Assembly (NCBI GenBank): GCA_018262455.1
Contig: JAGSPR010000069.1
Coordinates: 1 to 20,797 of the forward strand
Reading direction: 5' to 3'
Length of the DNA stretch: 20,797 bases
Source: Deltaproteobacteria bacterium
GTDB lineage: Bacteria > Myxococcota > Polyangia > Haliangiales > Haliangiaceae
In this document: positions 6,953 to 15,687 of the stretch, piece after piece
Layout of the letters: each line of letters starts with the position of its first letter
Position numbering within the stretch: the first letter of the stretch is position 1
The notes under the pieces: model-generated
The model's input: only the letters and a program-made list of their open reading frames with translations
The model's database searches: none
Told to the model about the DNA's origin: nothing
Made by a program: the position numbers and the translations under genes

Positions 6953-9900
6953 GTGCAAGCGCTCGGCAACTTCATCGGGGGGGCGTTCGTCGCGCCGTCC
7001 GGTACCGCGCTGGTCTCCAGGAACCCCGCCGCTGACGGTGCGGTGGTGTTCGAGACCGGCTACACGATCGGCGCCGTGCGCGAGGCCGCTGCGGCTGCAG
7101 CCGCCGCACAGCCCGGCTGGGCCGCGCTCAGTGCCGCGGATCGCGCGACGCACCTCGAGCGCTTCAAGACCCAGCTCGCGGCGCGCGCGGACGTACTCGC
7201 CGATGCGATCGTGATCGAGACCGGCAAGATCCGCAGCGAGGCCCGGGCCGAGATCCAGACGCTGCTCAACCGGTTCGACCTCGTGAAGGCCGCGATGGCT
7301 GCCGACCTCAAGCCGGGCGAGGTCGCGCCGGGCGAGCACCTGCGCTTCGCGGCGCTCGGTGTCGTCGGCGTGATCGGGCCGTTCAACTTCCCGCTTCACC
7401 TGTGTCACGCGCATGTCGTGCCCGCGTTGCTCGCCGGCAACACGGTCGTCGTCAAGCCCAGCGACATCACGCCGCTGTCCGGCCAGCGCTACGCCGAAGC
7501 GGCGCAGGCCGCGCAACTCCCCGCGGGCGTGTTCAACCTCGTCGTTGGCACCGGCGAGGTCGGTGCGGCGATGGTCGAGCAGACGCTGCGCGGGTTGTGC
7601 TTCACCGGCAGCTGGGCGGTGGGGCGCCGGATCCTCGAAGCGGGGCTCGATCGGCCGGAGCTGCTGCTGGCGCTCGAGATGGGCGGGAAGAATGTCTGCG
7701 TGGTGCTCGACGACTGCTCGATCCGCCAGGCTGTCCACGAGGTCTGTGTCGGTGGCTATCTCTCCGCCGGCCAGCGCTGCACCGGCACCGAACGCGTGCT
7801 CGTGCATCGCAAGATCGCCGACCGCTTCATCGCCGCGCTCGCCAGGTGCGTGCGCGAGCTGCGGTTCGGAAACCCCGAGGACGCGAGCGTCTTTGCGGGT
7901 CCGCTCGCCACCGCCGGGGCGCTCGCCAAGCTCGAGGGCGCACTCGCGGTCGCTCGCAAGGCGGGCGCCGAACCGGTCGTCCCCGGCGCCAAGCTCGCCG
8001 GTGGCTACTACCGCACCGCGTCGTTACACCGGCTCCCCGACGGGGTGCATCACGTGCAGGGCTACACGGACCTCGAGGTGTTCGGGCCCGACCTGTGCGT
8101 CGAGGTGATCGACTCCGATGACGAAGCCCTCGCGGTCCTCGACGCGAGCCCGTTCGGCTTCGCCAACGCCGTGTTCACCGCCAACCAGGCGCGCTTCGAG
8201 CACTTCTTCGCGCGCGCTCGCTCCGGGATCCTCAACCGCAACCGCTCGACGAACCTCGCCAGCCCGAGGCTGCCATTCGGCGGCGTCGGGCGCTCGGGCA
8301 ACTACCGCCCGGCCGGTGCGTGGGCGCATCGCAACGTGACCTTCCCGGTCGCGATCCTCGAGAACCCGCTCGGCGCGGTGACACCGCACGCGCACCTGGC
8401 GAGTCATCTTCCGCCCTACGATCTCGATCGGCTCGAGACGCAGCACGCGACCGAAGAAGCGGCCGAGGCCGCTCGTCACCTGATCGATCTTCCCAGGCCG
8501 ATGCACCCGTCGCGTCCGCTCGGCGGCAAGCTGCCCGAGAGCGCCGCGTTGCTCGCGCGGCTCTATGCCGGTGACCGCGTGCCGAAGGAGAAGAAGCCAC
8601 CGGTGTTCGATCACCTGCGTTCTGCGGGGCCGTGGATGGTGTCGATCGACGCCGAACCCCTCGCCGTGATCGACGGCATGAGCCAGACCGCGACCGTGGT
8701 CGGTGGGTTCGCCGAGGATCCGGTCGTCCGGGCGTACACCGAGGGTGAGTTCGGCGACACGATCGTGCTCAACGAGGACAGCTCGCTGGGCGAGACGTGG
8801 GCGGCTGCCGAGTACGCGTCGACCTTGCGTCAGCTCGTGCCGGGGCTGCCGCACGTCACGTTCGTCGCGTCGGGTTCCGAGGCGAACGAGAAGGCGATGG
8901 CGCTGTGCAGGATCAACTGTGCCCGGGCTGCCGCCACGAAGGTCCTCGCATTCGAGGGGAGCTTCCACGGCCGGACGCTGCTGTCGCTGCATGCGACGCA
9001 CTCGCCGAGCAAGCGTGCCCCGTTCGAGCTCGATGGCTACCAGTGCCAGTTCGCGCCGTTCCCGGTGTGGACCGCACCGAACGAGGACGAGGAGCCGCCG
9101 GCGCCGAGCGGGTTCTACGCCGCGGCCGCGACCGGTGCCATCGCCGAGCTTCACGAACGCTTCGGCGATGCGAAGGACGACCCCTTGCTTGCCGCCGAGG
9201 TCGCCTCGCTCGCCGCGGTGCACGGGGCGCTCGCGGGCGGGGACTACTTCTGCACGATCATCGAGCCGATGCAGAGTGAGGGTGGTGATCGCTACGCCAC
9301 CGAGAGGTTCTTCCGCGCGCTTCGGCTGCTCACGCGGTTCCATCACACCTTCCTCGTGTTCGACGAGGTCCAGGTGGGGTTCGGACTCGGCGGCCCGTTC
9401 GCGTGGCACTCGAAGTTCCGGCTGCTCAACCAGCGCGGCCAGCCCGACTATCCTGACGCCGTCACGTTCGCCAAGCGCGCCCAGGTCGGCGTCGTGATGT
9501 CGCGCTTCGCCGACCCAGAGCCGGCGAGCGCGCACAACGCCTCGCTCGTGCGTGGCCGGATCCACGCCGACATGGTGTCGACCAGCCACAACGCCGAGCG
9601 GCTCGAGAAGCTCGTCGAGCCTCGGCTCGCGCAGCTCGCGCGCGCGTACCCCCACCTCGTCCAGCACCCACGCGCCGCCGGCTACGCGTTCGCGTTCGAT
9701 CTGCCCACGCCCGCCTTGCTCGACGCGTTCCTCGGTCAGCGGTTCTGGCGCGGGGCGATCGTGTTCGGCGCCGGCACGCGCACCGCGCGCTACCGCCTGA
9801 GCGACAGCTTCCTGGTACGCGAGATCGATCTGCTGTTCGAGTCGGTTCGCCGCTCGCTGTCGTGGCTCGATGCGCACCCGGGCAAGAAGCCGCCGGAGTG

Positions 9901-11605
9901 GGAAGATGCCCCGGCGGCTCCGCCGCTCGCCCAGCCCGCGGCCGACATCCGCTACCGCCTGGTGCCGCACCACGAGGCGATGCATCACCTCCCCGCGATC
10001 CTCGACATCGAGTACCAGGTGTACGAGCCGGCACGTCGCACGCCGCCCGCGGAGATCCGCGCCGCGATCGAGGACGAGGAAGGCTCGCTGCTCGTCGCCG
10101 AGACCTCGTCCGCAGGGGGCCAGGCGCAGCTCCTCGCGTTCGCGATCGGCACGCCGCTCGAGCACAGCTCCGACGTCGAGGGGCCCGACGACGACCCGAT
10201 GCTCGGCAAGCACAACACGCTCTACTCGGTCTCGATCACGGTCGCGCCGACGTTCCAGAGCTCCGGCATCGGCCGCAAGCTCAAGGAGGCCCAGCTCCGC
10301 GATGCGCTGAGGCGCACCAAGCCCGACGGGACGCCGCGCTATCGCTATGTCACTGGACGGAACCGCGTCGGTCGCACCGCGCAGATGACTCACCTCAACC
10401 GCGTGTTCGGCGCCCACGTGGTCTCCATCCTCACCGGCCAGTACGAGGACCCCGAGGGGCAGGCGATCTACTACAGGATCCCGCTCGGCCCGATCGTCCC
10501 CGACCCGATCGTCAAGCAAGACGTGCTGCGCCGCCGCGCCCAGCGCCGCGCCGATGATGATCATGTCGCGTTCGATCTCGCGTCGGGCCTCACGAGCCCG
10601 TTCGCGAGTGGCCCGCCGTCGCTCCGCGCCCTCGAGGACAACGGGCTACTGTTCGGCGCAGCCGTCAACAAGCTGACCCTGATGAACTACGTCACGCCCG
10701 CGACGGTGCGTGCGCTCGAATGGCTCGGTGCGCTCGTCCCCGAGCTCCCGCACCTGTATCTGACGTCGAGCCGTGACGAGTGCGTCGACAAGGCGCTCCG
10801 GCTGATCCGCTGCACGCGCAAGACCGCGCAGGTCGCGATCGGTCTCGCCGGCGGCTACTACGGCCACACCGCGGCGAGCGCTCGCTCGCTCTCCGATCCA
10901 CAGGTCCATCAGGGCGGACCTGGGCACTTCGCGTGGCCGCGAGTGCCGCATCCGGCGACCGCGGGGACCGCCGCGACGATCGAAGCGTTGCGCGATGCCG
11001 TCGAGGCTGCCGGCGGCAAGGACAAGATCCTGGGCTTTGTCTACGAGCTCGTTCAGGAGCGCACCGGCGCCGTCCTGCCGGCGGACTTCATGACGGCGCT
11101 CGCCGCGTTGCGCACCGAGCTCGAGATCCCGCTGATCGCGGTCGAGACCACGACGCACACCTACCGCACCGGCAAGGGGCCGTTCCTGTCCACCGCGGTC
11201 GGCCTGGTCCCCGATGTCCTGCTCTGGTGGGGCGGCGGGCAGACCGGGTATCTGCACTGCGCGCCGAAGTGGTTCATCGGCGCGCCGCTCACGTTGGTCT
11301 CGACGTGGGACGGCGACGAGCTCTCGCTGATCCGCCAGCACCATCAGCTACGAGCCGCCCGCCACCTCGACATCGCCGCCGCCTCGACGGCCCTCGATCA
11401 CGCCCTCGCGACCGTCCCTTCGGCCGGACTCGGTGCCTACCGCGTCATCGATGCGGGTCCCCGGGCCGCCACGATCGCGGAAGCTCTCGCCGATCGCGGC
11501 ATCGCCGTGCGGCGGTTCCCCGCCGGCAAGCTCGGCATCATCCCGGCGCTCGACCAGATCGAGCCCGCCGCCCAGGCCGTCGCCGCGGCCCTTCGTGAGC
11601 TCTGA
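6953..11605 (+). CDS. multidomain fusion: AstD-like aldehyde dehydrogenase, lysine-aminotransferase-like class III aminotransferase, GNAT, degenerate aminotransferase
   Basis: About 1550 residues in four units. Residues 1-480: NAD(P)-dependent aldehyde dehydrogenase closest in motif style to AstD (GPFNFPLHLCHAHVVPALLAGN; LALEMGGKN with Glu242; SAGQRCTGTERV with nucleophile Cys276; C-terminal GRSGNYRPAGAWAHRN). About 535-975: class III PLP aminotransferase resembling L-lysine 6-aminotransferase (ASGSEANEKAM; EGSFHGRTLLSL; EPMQSEGGDR; FDEVQVGFGLGG with Asp804; FAKRAQVG with PLP lysine Lys841). About 999-1180: GNAT acyltransferase with the acyl-CoA loop QSSGIG at 1102-1107. About 1205-1550: a second aminotransferase-like fold (LTSSRDECVDKALRLIR, GGYYGHTAASARS) with no PLP lysine. 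Inferred role: acylate or bind a diamino substrate, transaminate its terminal amine and oxidise the semialdehyde. The start is the GTG at 6953, the only usable start before the dehydrogenase domain; the upstream open frame (from 6329) is antisense to the phosphatase. Domain identities are secure; substrate and pathway are not. Confidence 0.93.
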   Translation: MQALGNFIGGAFVAPSGTALVSRNPAADGAVVFETGYTIGAVREAAAAAAAAQPGWAALSAADRATHLERFKTQLAARADVLADAIVIETGKIRSEARAEIQTLLNRFDLVKAAMAADLKPGEVAPGEHLRFAALGVVGVIGPFNFPLHLCHAHVVPALLAGNTVVVKPSDITPLSGQRYAEAAQAAQLPAGVFNLVVGTGEVGAAMVEQTLRGLCFTGSWAVGRRILEAGLDRPELLLALEMGGKNVCVVLDDCSIRQAVHEVCVGGYLSAGQRCTGTERVLVHRKIADRFIAALARCVRELRFGNPEDASVFAGPLATAGALAKLEGALAVARKAGAEPVVPGAKLAGGYYRTASLHRLPDGVHHVQGYTDLEVFGPDLCVEVIDSDDEALAVLDASPFGFANAVFTANQARFEHFFARARSGILNRNRSTNLASPRLPFGGVGRSGNYRPAGAWAHRNVTFPVAILENPLGAVTPHAHLASHLPPYDLDRLETQHATEEAAEAARHLIDLPRPMHPSRPLGGKLPESAALLARLYAGDRVPKEKKPPVFDHLRSAGPWMVSIDAEPLAVIDGMSQTATVVGGFAEDPVVRAYTEGEFGDTIVLNEDSSLGETWAAAEYASTLRQLVPGLPHVTFVASGSEANEKAMALCRINCARAAATKVLAFEGSFHGRTLLSLHATHSPSKRAPFELDGYQCQFAPFPVWTAPNEDEEPPAPSGFYAAAATGAIAELHERFGDAKDDPLLAAEVASLAAVHGALAGGDYFCTIIEPMQSEGGDRYATERFFRALRLLTRFHHTFLVFDEVQVGFGLGGPFAWHSKFRLLNQRGQPDYPDAVTFAKRAQVGVVMSRFADPEPASAHNASLVRGRIHADMVSTSHNAERLEKLVEPRLAQLARAYPHLVQHPRAAGYAFAFDLPTPALLDAFLGQRFWRGAIVFGAGTRTARYRLSDSFLVREIDLLFESVRRSLSWLDAHPGKKPPEWEDAPAAPPLAQPAADIRYRLVPHHEAMHHLPAILDIEYQVYEPARRTPPAEIRAAIEDEEGSLLVAETSSAGGQAQLLAFAIGTPLEHSSDVEGPDDDPMLGKHNTLYSVSITVAPTFQSSGIGRKLKEAQLRDALRRTKPDGTPRYRYVTGRNRVGRTAQMTHLNRVFGAHVVSILTGQYEDPEGQAIYYRIPLGPIVPDPIVKQDVLRRRAQRRADDDHVAFDLASGLTSPFASGPPSLRALEDNGLLFGAAVNKLTLMNYVTPATVRALEWLGALVPELPHLYLTSSRDECVDKALRLIRCTRKTAQVAIGLAGGYYGHTAASARSLSDPQVHQGGPGHFAWPRVPHPATAGTAATIEALRDAVEAAGGKDKILGFVYELVQERTGAVLPADFMTALAALRTELEIPLIAVETTTHTYRTGKGPFLSTAVGLVPDVLLWWGGGQTGYLHCAPKWFIGAPLTLVSTWDGDELSLIRQHHQLRAARHLDIAAASTALDHALATVPSAGLGAYRVIDAGPRAATIAEALADRGIAVRRFPAGKLGIIPALDQIEPAAQAVAAALREL

Positions 11606-11629
11606 CATGGACGCGATGGGAGCATGGTC

Positions 11630-12748
11630 ATGAGGACGCTGGAGCTGCCGGCCGGGAAGTCCCCGCGCGAGTGGGGCCGGATCCACGGCGAGAGCTTCGC
11701 CGGCGAGGTGAAGGCACTCGCCGCGATCCGCGTGTTCCTGTGCACGAAGGTCGGCGGCTTCAAGACGGCGGAGCAGGTGATGACCGCCGCGCGAGCGCAC
11801 CTGCCCGTGCTCGAGCGCTATCACCGCGGGCTCTACGAGGAGCTGCTCGGGATCGCCGAGGGCGCGCGCGTGTCGGCCGAGGAGATCGTGGTCGCGAACC
11901 ACTACACCGATCTGCGCGACCTCGATCCGGATCCAGCGAGCTGGCAGCCGGCTCCGACGCACGACGATCCCCACGGGGCGCGGGCGGGGCAGGGCGCGGA
12001 GGGCCTCGGTGGAGACGGCTGCAGCGTGCTGTGGTCCGAGTCGCCGACCGGGCGCATCTTCGCGCAGACGTGGGACATGCACGCGACGGCGATTCCGTAC
12101 GTGATGGTGCTGCGCGTGCCGGCATCCGACGACGGTCCCGCGTCGACGTTGCTGACGGTCACGGGCTGTCTCGGTATGGCCGGGATGAATGGCGCGCGCG
12201 TCGGGGTCGCGATCAATAACCTGTTCTCGACCGATGCCACGCTTGGCGTGGTGTGGCCGGCGGTGGTGCGGCGCGCGCTGCACCAGACCACGGCAACCGC
12301 GGCACGCGACGTCATCGCCGCGAGCCCGATCGGCTCGGGCCATCATTACTTCGTCGCCGACCGCGATCACGCGTTTGCACTCGAGGCGTCGGGCACGCGG
12401 CGCAAGCAGGTCTTCGCGGACGGCCGCGCGTATTGCCATACCAACCACGCGCTCGATGCGGACGTCGCCGCCCGCTCGAAGGTGCCGGTCACCAGCACGA
12501 CCTATGATCGCATGAAGTGGCTCGAGGCCGACCTCGTGCGCGCCCCGGTGGCGAATCTCGAGGACGCGTGGAAGCGGCTCGGCAGCGACGAAGGTTGGCC
12601 GCGGAGCATCTGCACGAACCTGGCGACGCCCGAGTCTCCGCATGGCGCGGCGACCTGCGGCGCGATCGCGGCGAACCTCGACACCGGCGAGCTGTGGGCC
12701 CAGCAAGGCTTCATCCACAACGTTGCCGCCGAGAAGTGGCGCCTGTGA
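11630..12748 (+). CDS. C45 family autoproteolytic acyltransferase/amidohydrolase (Ntn hydrolase)
   Basis: A 372-residue member of the acyl-CoA:6-aminopenicillanate acyltransferase (C45) family. These Ntn hydrolases cleave themselves before a cysteine that becomes the N-terminal nucleophile, and they form or hydrolyse amide bonds of N-acyl amines. The N-terminal helical segment has [19 protein letters not shown], and [13 protein letters not shown] precedes the cleavage site. The predicted cut is in [15 protein letters not shown] with the nucleophile at Cys131, followed by FAQTWDMH, which parallels GQNWDF of the fungal enzyme. Later landmarks are [20 protein letters not shown] and CHTNHAL. ATG 11630 is preferred over ATG 11624 because GGGAG lies 7 bases before it. 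No signal peptide is seen, so it is probably cytoplasmic. It starts 24 bases after the fusion gene and overlaps the next gene by 4 bases. Removing an N-acyl group installed by one of the GNATs is an inference from context. Confidence 0.87.
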   Translation: MRTLELPAGKSPREWGRIHGESFAGEVKALAAIRVFLCTKVGGFKTAEQVMTAARAHLPVLERYHRGLYEELLGIAEGARVSAEEIVVANHYTDLRDLDPDPASWQPAPTHDDPHGARAGQGAEGLGGDGCSVLWSESPTGRIFAQTWDMHATAIPYVMVLRVPASDDGPASTLLTVTGCLGMAGMNGARVGVAINNLFSTDATLGVVWPAVVRRALHQTTATAARDVIAASPIGSGHHYFVADRDHAFALEASGTRRKQVFADGRAYCHTNHALDADVAARSKVPVTSTTYDRMKWLEADLVRAPVANLEDAWKRLGSDEGWPRSICTNLATPESPHGAATCGAIAANLDTGELWAQQGFIHNVAAEKWRL

Positions 12749-13311
12749 CCGCGCTCCGGTTTGCTCGCCCCGACGATGCCGCGGCGATCCACGCCATCCT
12801 CGCGCCGGCCGTGCGCACGACCGCGATCAACTTCATCTCGACGCCGCAATCCGCGGACACCGTCGCGGCCCGGATCGCACAGCCGACCCATCCTTGGATC
12901 GTGGCAGTCGACGACGACCAGCGCCTGCTCGGGTGGGCGGTTGCACGCGAGTGGGGGAGCGCGGAAGGCGAGCGGTGGAACGTGGAGACCGGGGTTGCCC
13001 TCGCATCCGAGGCGCGCGGCGCGGGCCTCGGGACGCGGCTCTACACCGCGCTGCTCGACGTGCTCGTCGCCCAGGGCTTTCACAGCGCGCTGGCCGGCAT
13101 CACGATCCCGAACCCGGCGAGCGAGCGGCTGCACGAGCGGCTGGGGTTTCGCCGTTACGGCGTGATCGATCGCGCCGGCTGGAAGCTCGGCCGCTGGCAC
13201 GACACGAGCTGGTGGCAGAAACGCCTGGTCGACAGCGACGCAGAGCCGGGTGAGCTCCGCGCGTGGCACGGGCTTGACGGGATCTTCGGCAGCGAACCGG
13301 GTGCGAGGTGA
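12745..13311 (+). CDS. GNAT N-acetyltransferase, phosphinothricin/MnaT-like
   Basis: A 188-residue acetyltransferase of the Pat/MnaT group, which acetylates the amino group of small amino-acid-like molecules with acetyl-CoA. It begins [20 protein letters not shown] and carries the acetyl-CoA loop RGAGLG at residues 91-96. The C-terminal pattern [19 protein letters not shown] and [13 protein letters not shown] is typical of this subgroup. The start is a GTG whose last two bases belong to the TGA of the upstream gene (GTGA), so it is translationally coupled. It extends about 20 residues past the usual end, with an acidic tail. It could detoxify an intermediate of the pathway or supply the acyl group the C45 enzyme removes; neither is shown by the sequence. 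Confidence 0.88.
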   Translation: MTALRFARPDDAAAIHAILAPAVRTTAINFISTPQSADTVAARIAQPTHPWIVAVDDDQRLLGWAVAREWGSAEGERWNVETGVALASEARGAGLGTRLYTALLDVLVAQGFHSALAGITIPNPASERLHERLGFRRYGVIDRAGWKLGRWHDTSWWQKRLVDSDAEPGELRAWHGLDGIFGSEPGAR

Positions 13312-13313
13312 CC

Positions 13314-14573
13314 ATGGAATATCCATTCTTCTTCACGTGGACCGCGCAGAGCGGCGCCAAGCCATTCGAGCTGACGGGCGGCGAGGGCGCGTGGTTCACC
13401 ACGGCCGACGGAGCACGCTGGCTCGATCTCGGCGCGCTCAGCTACCAGGTCAACGCGGGCCACGGCCAGAAGCGGATCGTCGAAGCGATCAAGCGGCAGG
13501 CCGACGAGCTGTGCCTGTCGGCCCCAAACGCGGTGTTCCCCGCGAAGACCGAGCTCGCCGAGCGCTTGCTCGCGATGGCCGGGCCCCAGTTCACCAAGGT
13601 GTTCTTCACGCTCGGAGGCGCCGAGGCCAACGAGAACGCGATCAAGATGGCGCGCCAGTTCACGGGGCGCACGAAGCTCGTCAGCCGGTACCGCAGCTAT
13701 CACGGTGCCTCGTTCGGCGCGCTGTCGCTCACCGGTGACTGGCGCCGTCCAGCGCTCGAGCCCGGCATCCCGGGGGTGGTCCACGTGCAGGACTGTTACT
13801 GCGATCGCTGCCCGTTCGGACAGCGCGTCGAGACCTGCAAGCGCGAGTGCGCCACCAACATCGGGGCGACGATGGAGCTCGAAGGCCCGCGCTCGGTGGC
13901 CGCGGTCTTCCTCGAGCCGGTGCCGGGCGCGAACGGGGTCCTGGTGCCGCCGCCCGAGTACTGGCCGATCGTGCGCACGGCGTGCGATGCCGAGGGTGCG
14001 CTGCTCGTCGCCGACGAGGTGCTCACGGGCTTCGGCCGCACCGGCAAGCCGTTCGGGTTCCAGCACTGGGACGTGGTGCCCGACCTCATCACCTGCGCGA
14101 AGGGCCTCGCGTCCGGCTACGCGACGATCGGGGCCGTGATCGTCCACGAGCGCGTCGCCCGCTTCTTCGAGGATCACGTGCTCGCGTGCGGGCTCACCTA
14201 CTACGCGCACCCGCTCGCGTGCGCGGCTGCGCTAGAGACCATGAAGCTCTACGAAGACGACAAGCTCTATGACAACGCCGCGAAGCTCGGCCCCGTGCTC
14301 AGGCGCGAGCTCGAGGCCGCCTCCTCGCGCGTCCGCGAGCGCTCGTACGTGCGATCGCTCGGGCTGCTCGGCGCGCTGGAGGTCGAGGCTCCGGCCGAGG
14401 CGTGGGGCCGGCTCGGCGCGGAGCTCGGGAGGCGCAAGCTCTCGCTGCATGTCGATCCGAAGCGCGGGACCGCGATCTTCGCGCCGCCGCTCTGCATCAC
14501 CGAGGACGAGCTCGTGCACGGCATGCGCGGCTTCGCAGATGCCGCGGTCGTGGCGTTCGGAGGGGCCGCGTGA
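13314..14573 (+). CDS. class III PLP aminotransferase, taurine-pyruvate/beta-amine type
   Basis: Transaminase of about 419 residues that transfers an amino group, probably a terminal or beta amine, to a 2-oxo acid. It has the family's [52 protein letters not shown] (PLP-contacting Asp234) and [12 protein letters not shown] (PLP lysine Lys263), then [15 protein letters not shown], which resembles taurine-pyruvate aminotransferases. Residues 158-178 carry five cysteines (CYCDRC, then CKREC), a cluster seen in some class III subgroups and perhaps structural. The ATG at 13314 has GAGG 5 bases upstream; a GTG at 13308 overlapping the previous stop is equally possible. It overlaps scoA by 4 bases. 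Next to a CoA-transferase, candidates include a 3-amino acid or 3-aminoacyl-CoA transaminase (the Kat type of lysine fermentation) or an omega-amino acid transaminase. Confidence 0.92.
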   Translation: MEYPFFFTWTAQSGAKPFELTGGEGAWFTTADGARWLDLGALSYQVNAGHGQKRIVEAIKRQADELCLSAPNAVFPAKTELAERLLAMAGPQFTKVFFTLGGAEANENAIKMARQFTGRTKLVSRYRSYHGASFGALSLTGDWRRPALEPGIPGVVHVQDCYCDRCPFGQRVETCKRECATNIGATMELEGPRSVAAVFLEPVPGANGVLVPPPEYWPIVRTACDAEGALLVADEVLTGFGRTGKPFGFQHWDVVPDLITCAKGLASGYATIGAVIVHERVARFFEDHVLACGLTYYAHPLACAAALETMKLYEDDKLYDNAAKLGPVLRRELEAASSRVRERSYVRSLGLLGALEVEAPAEAWGRLGAELGRRKLSLHVDPKRGTAIFAPPLCITEDELVHGMRGFADAAVVAFGGAA

Positions 14574-15280
14574 TCGGGCGGCACGGCGACAAGGTCGTCC
14601 CGTCGGTCAGCGATGCGCTGACGCCGCTACGCGATGGCATGACCATCCTCGTCGGGGGCTTCGGGCTGTCGGGCAACCCGGAGGCGCTGATCAAGGGCGT
14701 GATCGAGCGCGGGGTCCGGGACCTCACGCTGGTGTCCAACAACGCCGGCAACCTCGGCAAGGGCCTCGCCCAGTGGTTGCGCGCCGGCATCATCAAGAAA
14801 GTCATCTGCAGCTACATCGGCGGGAACGAGGACCTCCACACGCGCATGGCGTCCGGCGAGGTGGAGGTCGAGATCACGCCGCAGGGCACGCTCGCCGAGC
14901 GGATGCGTGCGGCGGGAGCCGGCATCCCGGCCTTCTACACGCCGACCGGCGTCGGTACCGTCGTCGAGGAGGGCAAGGAGACCAAGGAGATCGACGGTCG
15001 CCGCTATGTGATGGAGCGCGCGCTGGCCGGCGATGTGGCGCTCGTGCGCGCCCACATCTCCGACCGGTTCGGCAACCTGCGGTTCTGGCGCACCGCGCGC
15101 AACTTCAACCCGGTGATGGCAAGCGCCGCGCGCCTCGCGATCGTCGAGTGCGACCAGCTCGTCGACAACGGCGCCATCGATCCCGACGACGTCCACTTGC
15201 CGGGCATCTTCGTCCATCGCATCGTCCACGTGCCCGAGCACGAGAACGCCTTCGAGTACCGCACCGTGCGAGCGCGCTGA
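14570..15280 (+). CDS. scoA: 3-oxoacid CoA-transferase subunit A
   Basis: Alpha subunit (236 residues) of a succinyl-CoA:3-oxoacid CoA-transferase-type enzyme, which moves CoA from succinyl- or acetyl-CoA to a carboxylic acid such as acetoacetate. It shows the glycine-rich CoA-transferase family I signature [17 protein letters not shown] near residues 26-42, [59 protein letters not shown] in segments, and [17 protein letters not shown]. The start is a GTG overlapping the aminotransferase stop (GTGA). Its partner subunit is encoded not next to it but after one small intervening gene. Acetate/butyrate (AtoD) or glutarate CoA-transferase activity cannot be distinguished from the sequence. Confidence 0.93.
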   Translation: MIGRHGDKVVPSVSDALTPLRDGMTILVGGFGLSGNPEALIKGVIERGVRDLTLVSNNAGNLGKGLAQWLRAGIIKKVICSYIGGNEDLHTRMASGEVEVEITPQGTLAERMRAAGAGIPAFYTPTGVGTVVEEGKETKEIDGRRYVMERALAGDVALVRAHISDRFGNLRFWRTARNFNPVMASAARLAIVECDQLVDNGAIDPDDVHLPGIFVHRIVHVPEHENAFEYRTVRAR

Positions 15281-15288
15281 GGTTCCCT

Positions 15289-15681
15289 ATGTCCACCCCC
15301 AAAGCTCCCTTCGCCCTCGCGCCTTCCGAGCAGCACGTGATCATGCGGCCGTCCGGTTCGCTCCGCGGCATCAGCATCACCTCCGGCCGGCTCTGGCTCA
15401 CCAGCGAGCGGCTCGTGTTCCAGCCCGTCGTGTTCTGGGTGTTCTGGCTCGCGCCGCTGGTCGGCCTGCTGCTCTGGCTCCTCGCCAGGCCCCATCGGCT
15501 CGAGCTCCCGCTGCGCGCGATCACCTCGCACAACCGTGACACCTTCGGGCGCAATCCGAACCTCCTGCGCCTGCGCACGGACGGAGGCGTCGAGCACAAG
15601 TTCGTCATCGATGACTTCACGCCGTTCGCGACCGCCCTCGCGACGCAGCCCGCCTTCGTCTCGCAGGCGCGAGCCTCCTAG
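15289..15681 (+). CDS. small PH/GRAM-like domain protein with a hydrophobic insert
   Basis: A 130-residue protein not recognisable at family level with certainty. The segment GRLWLTSERLVFQPVVF (residues 33-49) fits the strand pattern of GRAM and bacterial PH-like domains. It is followed by a strongly hydrophobic stretch at 47-66 (VVFWVFWLAPLVGLLLWLLA) that could be a membrane segment or hairpin, then LELPLRAITSHNRDTFGRN and NLLRLRTDGGVEHKFVIDD, further PH-type strands. The start is the ATG at 15289, 8 bases after scoA with GAGG overlapping that stop; the same open frame continues upstream only as an antisense or out-of-frame shadow of other genes. It separates the two CoA-transferase subunit genes, and scoB follows after 6 bases. 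Membrane attachment of the enzyme is one possible role, unproven. Confidence 0.75.
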   Translation: MSTPKAPFALAPSEQHVIMRPSGSLRGISITSGRLWLTSERLVFQPVVFWVFWLAPLVGLLLWLLARPHRLELPLRAITSHNRDTFGRNPNLLRLRTDGGVEHKFVIDDFTPFATALATQPAFVSQARAS

Positions 15682-15687
15682 GAGCCC

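Noticed and set aside
8024..10564. 846-codon open frame on the minus strand opposite the fusion gene
   Set aside because: It is rich in Arg/Asp/Glu/Val strings typical of GC-rich antisense shadows, has no recognisable domain, and lies wholly opposite well-supported enzyme domains.
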